This document shows positions 63,561 through 64,000 of a stretch of DNA of 64,000 bases, piece by piece (position 1 is the stretch's first letter; each line of letters starts with the position of its first letter). Below the pieces are notes generated by a model that made no database searches, was not told the DNA's origin, and worked only from the letters and a program-made list of their open reading frames with translations. The position numbers and the translations under genes are program-made. Origin of the DNA: Methylobacterium oryzihabitans (GTDB taxonomy: Bacteria > Pseudomonadota > Alphaproteobacteria > Rhizobiales > Beijerinckiaceae); contig NZ_SACP01000008.1 of assembly GCF_004004555.2 (NCBI RefSeq), positions 124,001 to 188,000 of the forward strand, in the 5' to 3' direction.

Positions 63561-64000
63561 TCAGAACCGGTTCTTCCACTCGCGGAGCGCCACGAACACC
63601 GCCGCCGGGTCGGCGCCGGGTTCGAGGCCGACCGCGCGGGCCAGAGCCGGCTCGCCGGCGCGCAGGAACGGGTTGGTCGCCTTCTCCTCGCCGAGCGTCG
63701 TCGGCACCAGGAAGCGGCCCTCCTGCGCCGCCCGGGCCGCGACTCCGGCGCGGGCCTTCAGGTTCTCGTTGTCCGGCTCGGCCGCGAGGGCGAAGCGGGC
63801 GTTGGACTGCACGTAGTCGTGGCCCGAATAGATCGTCGTCTCGTCCGGCAGGGGAAGGAATCGCGACAGCGAGCGCCACAGCACCTCCGGCGGTCCCTCC
63901 AGCACCCGGCCGCAGCCGAGGGTGAACAGGGTGTCGCCCGCGAAGGCGACGCGCTGGCGCTCGAACCAGTAGGTGACGTGGTCGGTGCAGTGGCCCGGCG
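63561..64000 (-). CDS. gloB: hydroxyacylglutathione hydrolase (glyoxalase II), 3' part (5' end outside window)
   Basis: Hydrolyses S-lactoylglutathione to lactate and glutathione. The visible part, translated from the window edge, is PGHCTDHVTYWFERQRVAFA, GDTLFTLGCGRVLEGPPE, the family's metal-binding stretch, then IYSGHDYVQSNARFALAAEPDN and the C-terminal glutathione-binding end FLVPTTLGEEKATNPFLR...ALREWKNRF. About 146 of the usual 250 or so residues are seen. Upstream of the DCC gene, on the same strand, with a five-base gap. Confidence 0.95.
   Translation of the reverse strand, partial: PGHCTDHVTYWFERQRVAFAGDTLFTLGCGRVLEGPPEVLWRSLSRFLPLPDETTIYSGHDYVQSNARFALAAEPDNENLKARAGVAARAAQEGRFLVPTTLGEEKATNPFLRAGEPALARAVGLEPGADPAAVFVALREWKNRF

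Overview
The window is GC-rich chromosomal DNA from an alphaproteobacterium, most likely a member of the Hyphomicrobiales close to Methylobacterium. This rests on the very high GC third positions, the small families DUF1465 and DUF1192, the rpmH-rnpA-yidC-engB-argB order and the DUF423 and MidA/PgeF neighbours. The genus is an inference, because no methanol-oxidation marker is present. No rRNA, tRNA, prophage, transposase or CRISPR array was seen. Both ends cut a gene: zwf on the left, a glyoxalase II gene on the right.

Layout. 1-1.5 kb: end of zwf, a TetR regulator and a small unknown gene. 1.5-13.4 kb: a complete assimilatory sulfate locus. cysJ and cysI and an Lrp-type regulator lie on the minus strand. 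A tightly overlapping run cysH-cysD-cysN-cysT-cysW-cysA lies on the plus strand, and in it cysN is fused in frame to the periplasmic sulfate-binding protein. 13.4-16.5 kb: a PsiF-like secreted protein, an unknown protein and a full-length transketolase. 16.8-24.5 kb: a catabolic cluster with a TRAP transporter, an L-threonate-dehydrogenase-like enzyme, a split transketolase, an SDR dehydrogenase and a LysR regulator. 24.6-28.1 kb: an ABC exporter, rpmE, DUF1465, a candidate small RNA and DUF1192. 28.2-40.3 kb: housekeeping genes (rpmH, rnpA, yidC, engB, clpB, argB and others). 40.3-47.4 kb: phenylacetate degradation (paaX, paaABCDE and divergent paaZ). 47.4-56.5 kb: msrP, an acyl-CoA ligase, pepA, lgt, midA and pgeF. 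56.6-64 kb: a PAS-GGDEF-EAL protein carrying a minisatellite-encoded insert, a DMT exporter and a four-gene minus-strand tail.

How the genes work together. Sulfate is taken up by CysTWA with the fused binding domain, activated to APS by CysD/CysN, reduced to sulfite by an APS-type CysH and then to sulfide by CysJ/CysI. A shared TGTTC-N8-GAAC palindrome upstream of both cysJ and cysH suggests co-regulation. The TRAP/SDR/transketolase cluster looks like uptake and degradation of a polyol or sugar acid without a kinase. The Paa genes convert phenylacetyl-CoA to the ring-opened semialdehyde-derived acid and have recognisable promoter palindromes.

Repeats are a strong theme. At least two families of dispersed palindromic elements are present: three copies of one and two of another. 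There are several unrelated large inverted repeats, a nested palindrome mosaic at 60.6-61.0 kb, and a nine-unit minisatellite inside a GGDEF domain. Some repeat copies supply the stop codons of neighbouring genes.
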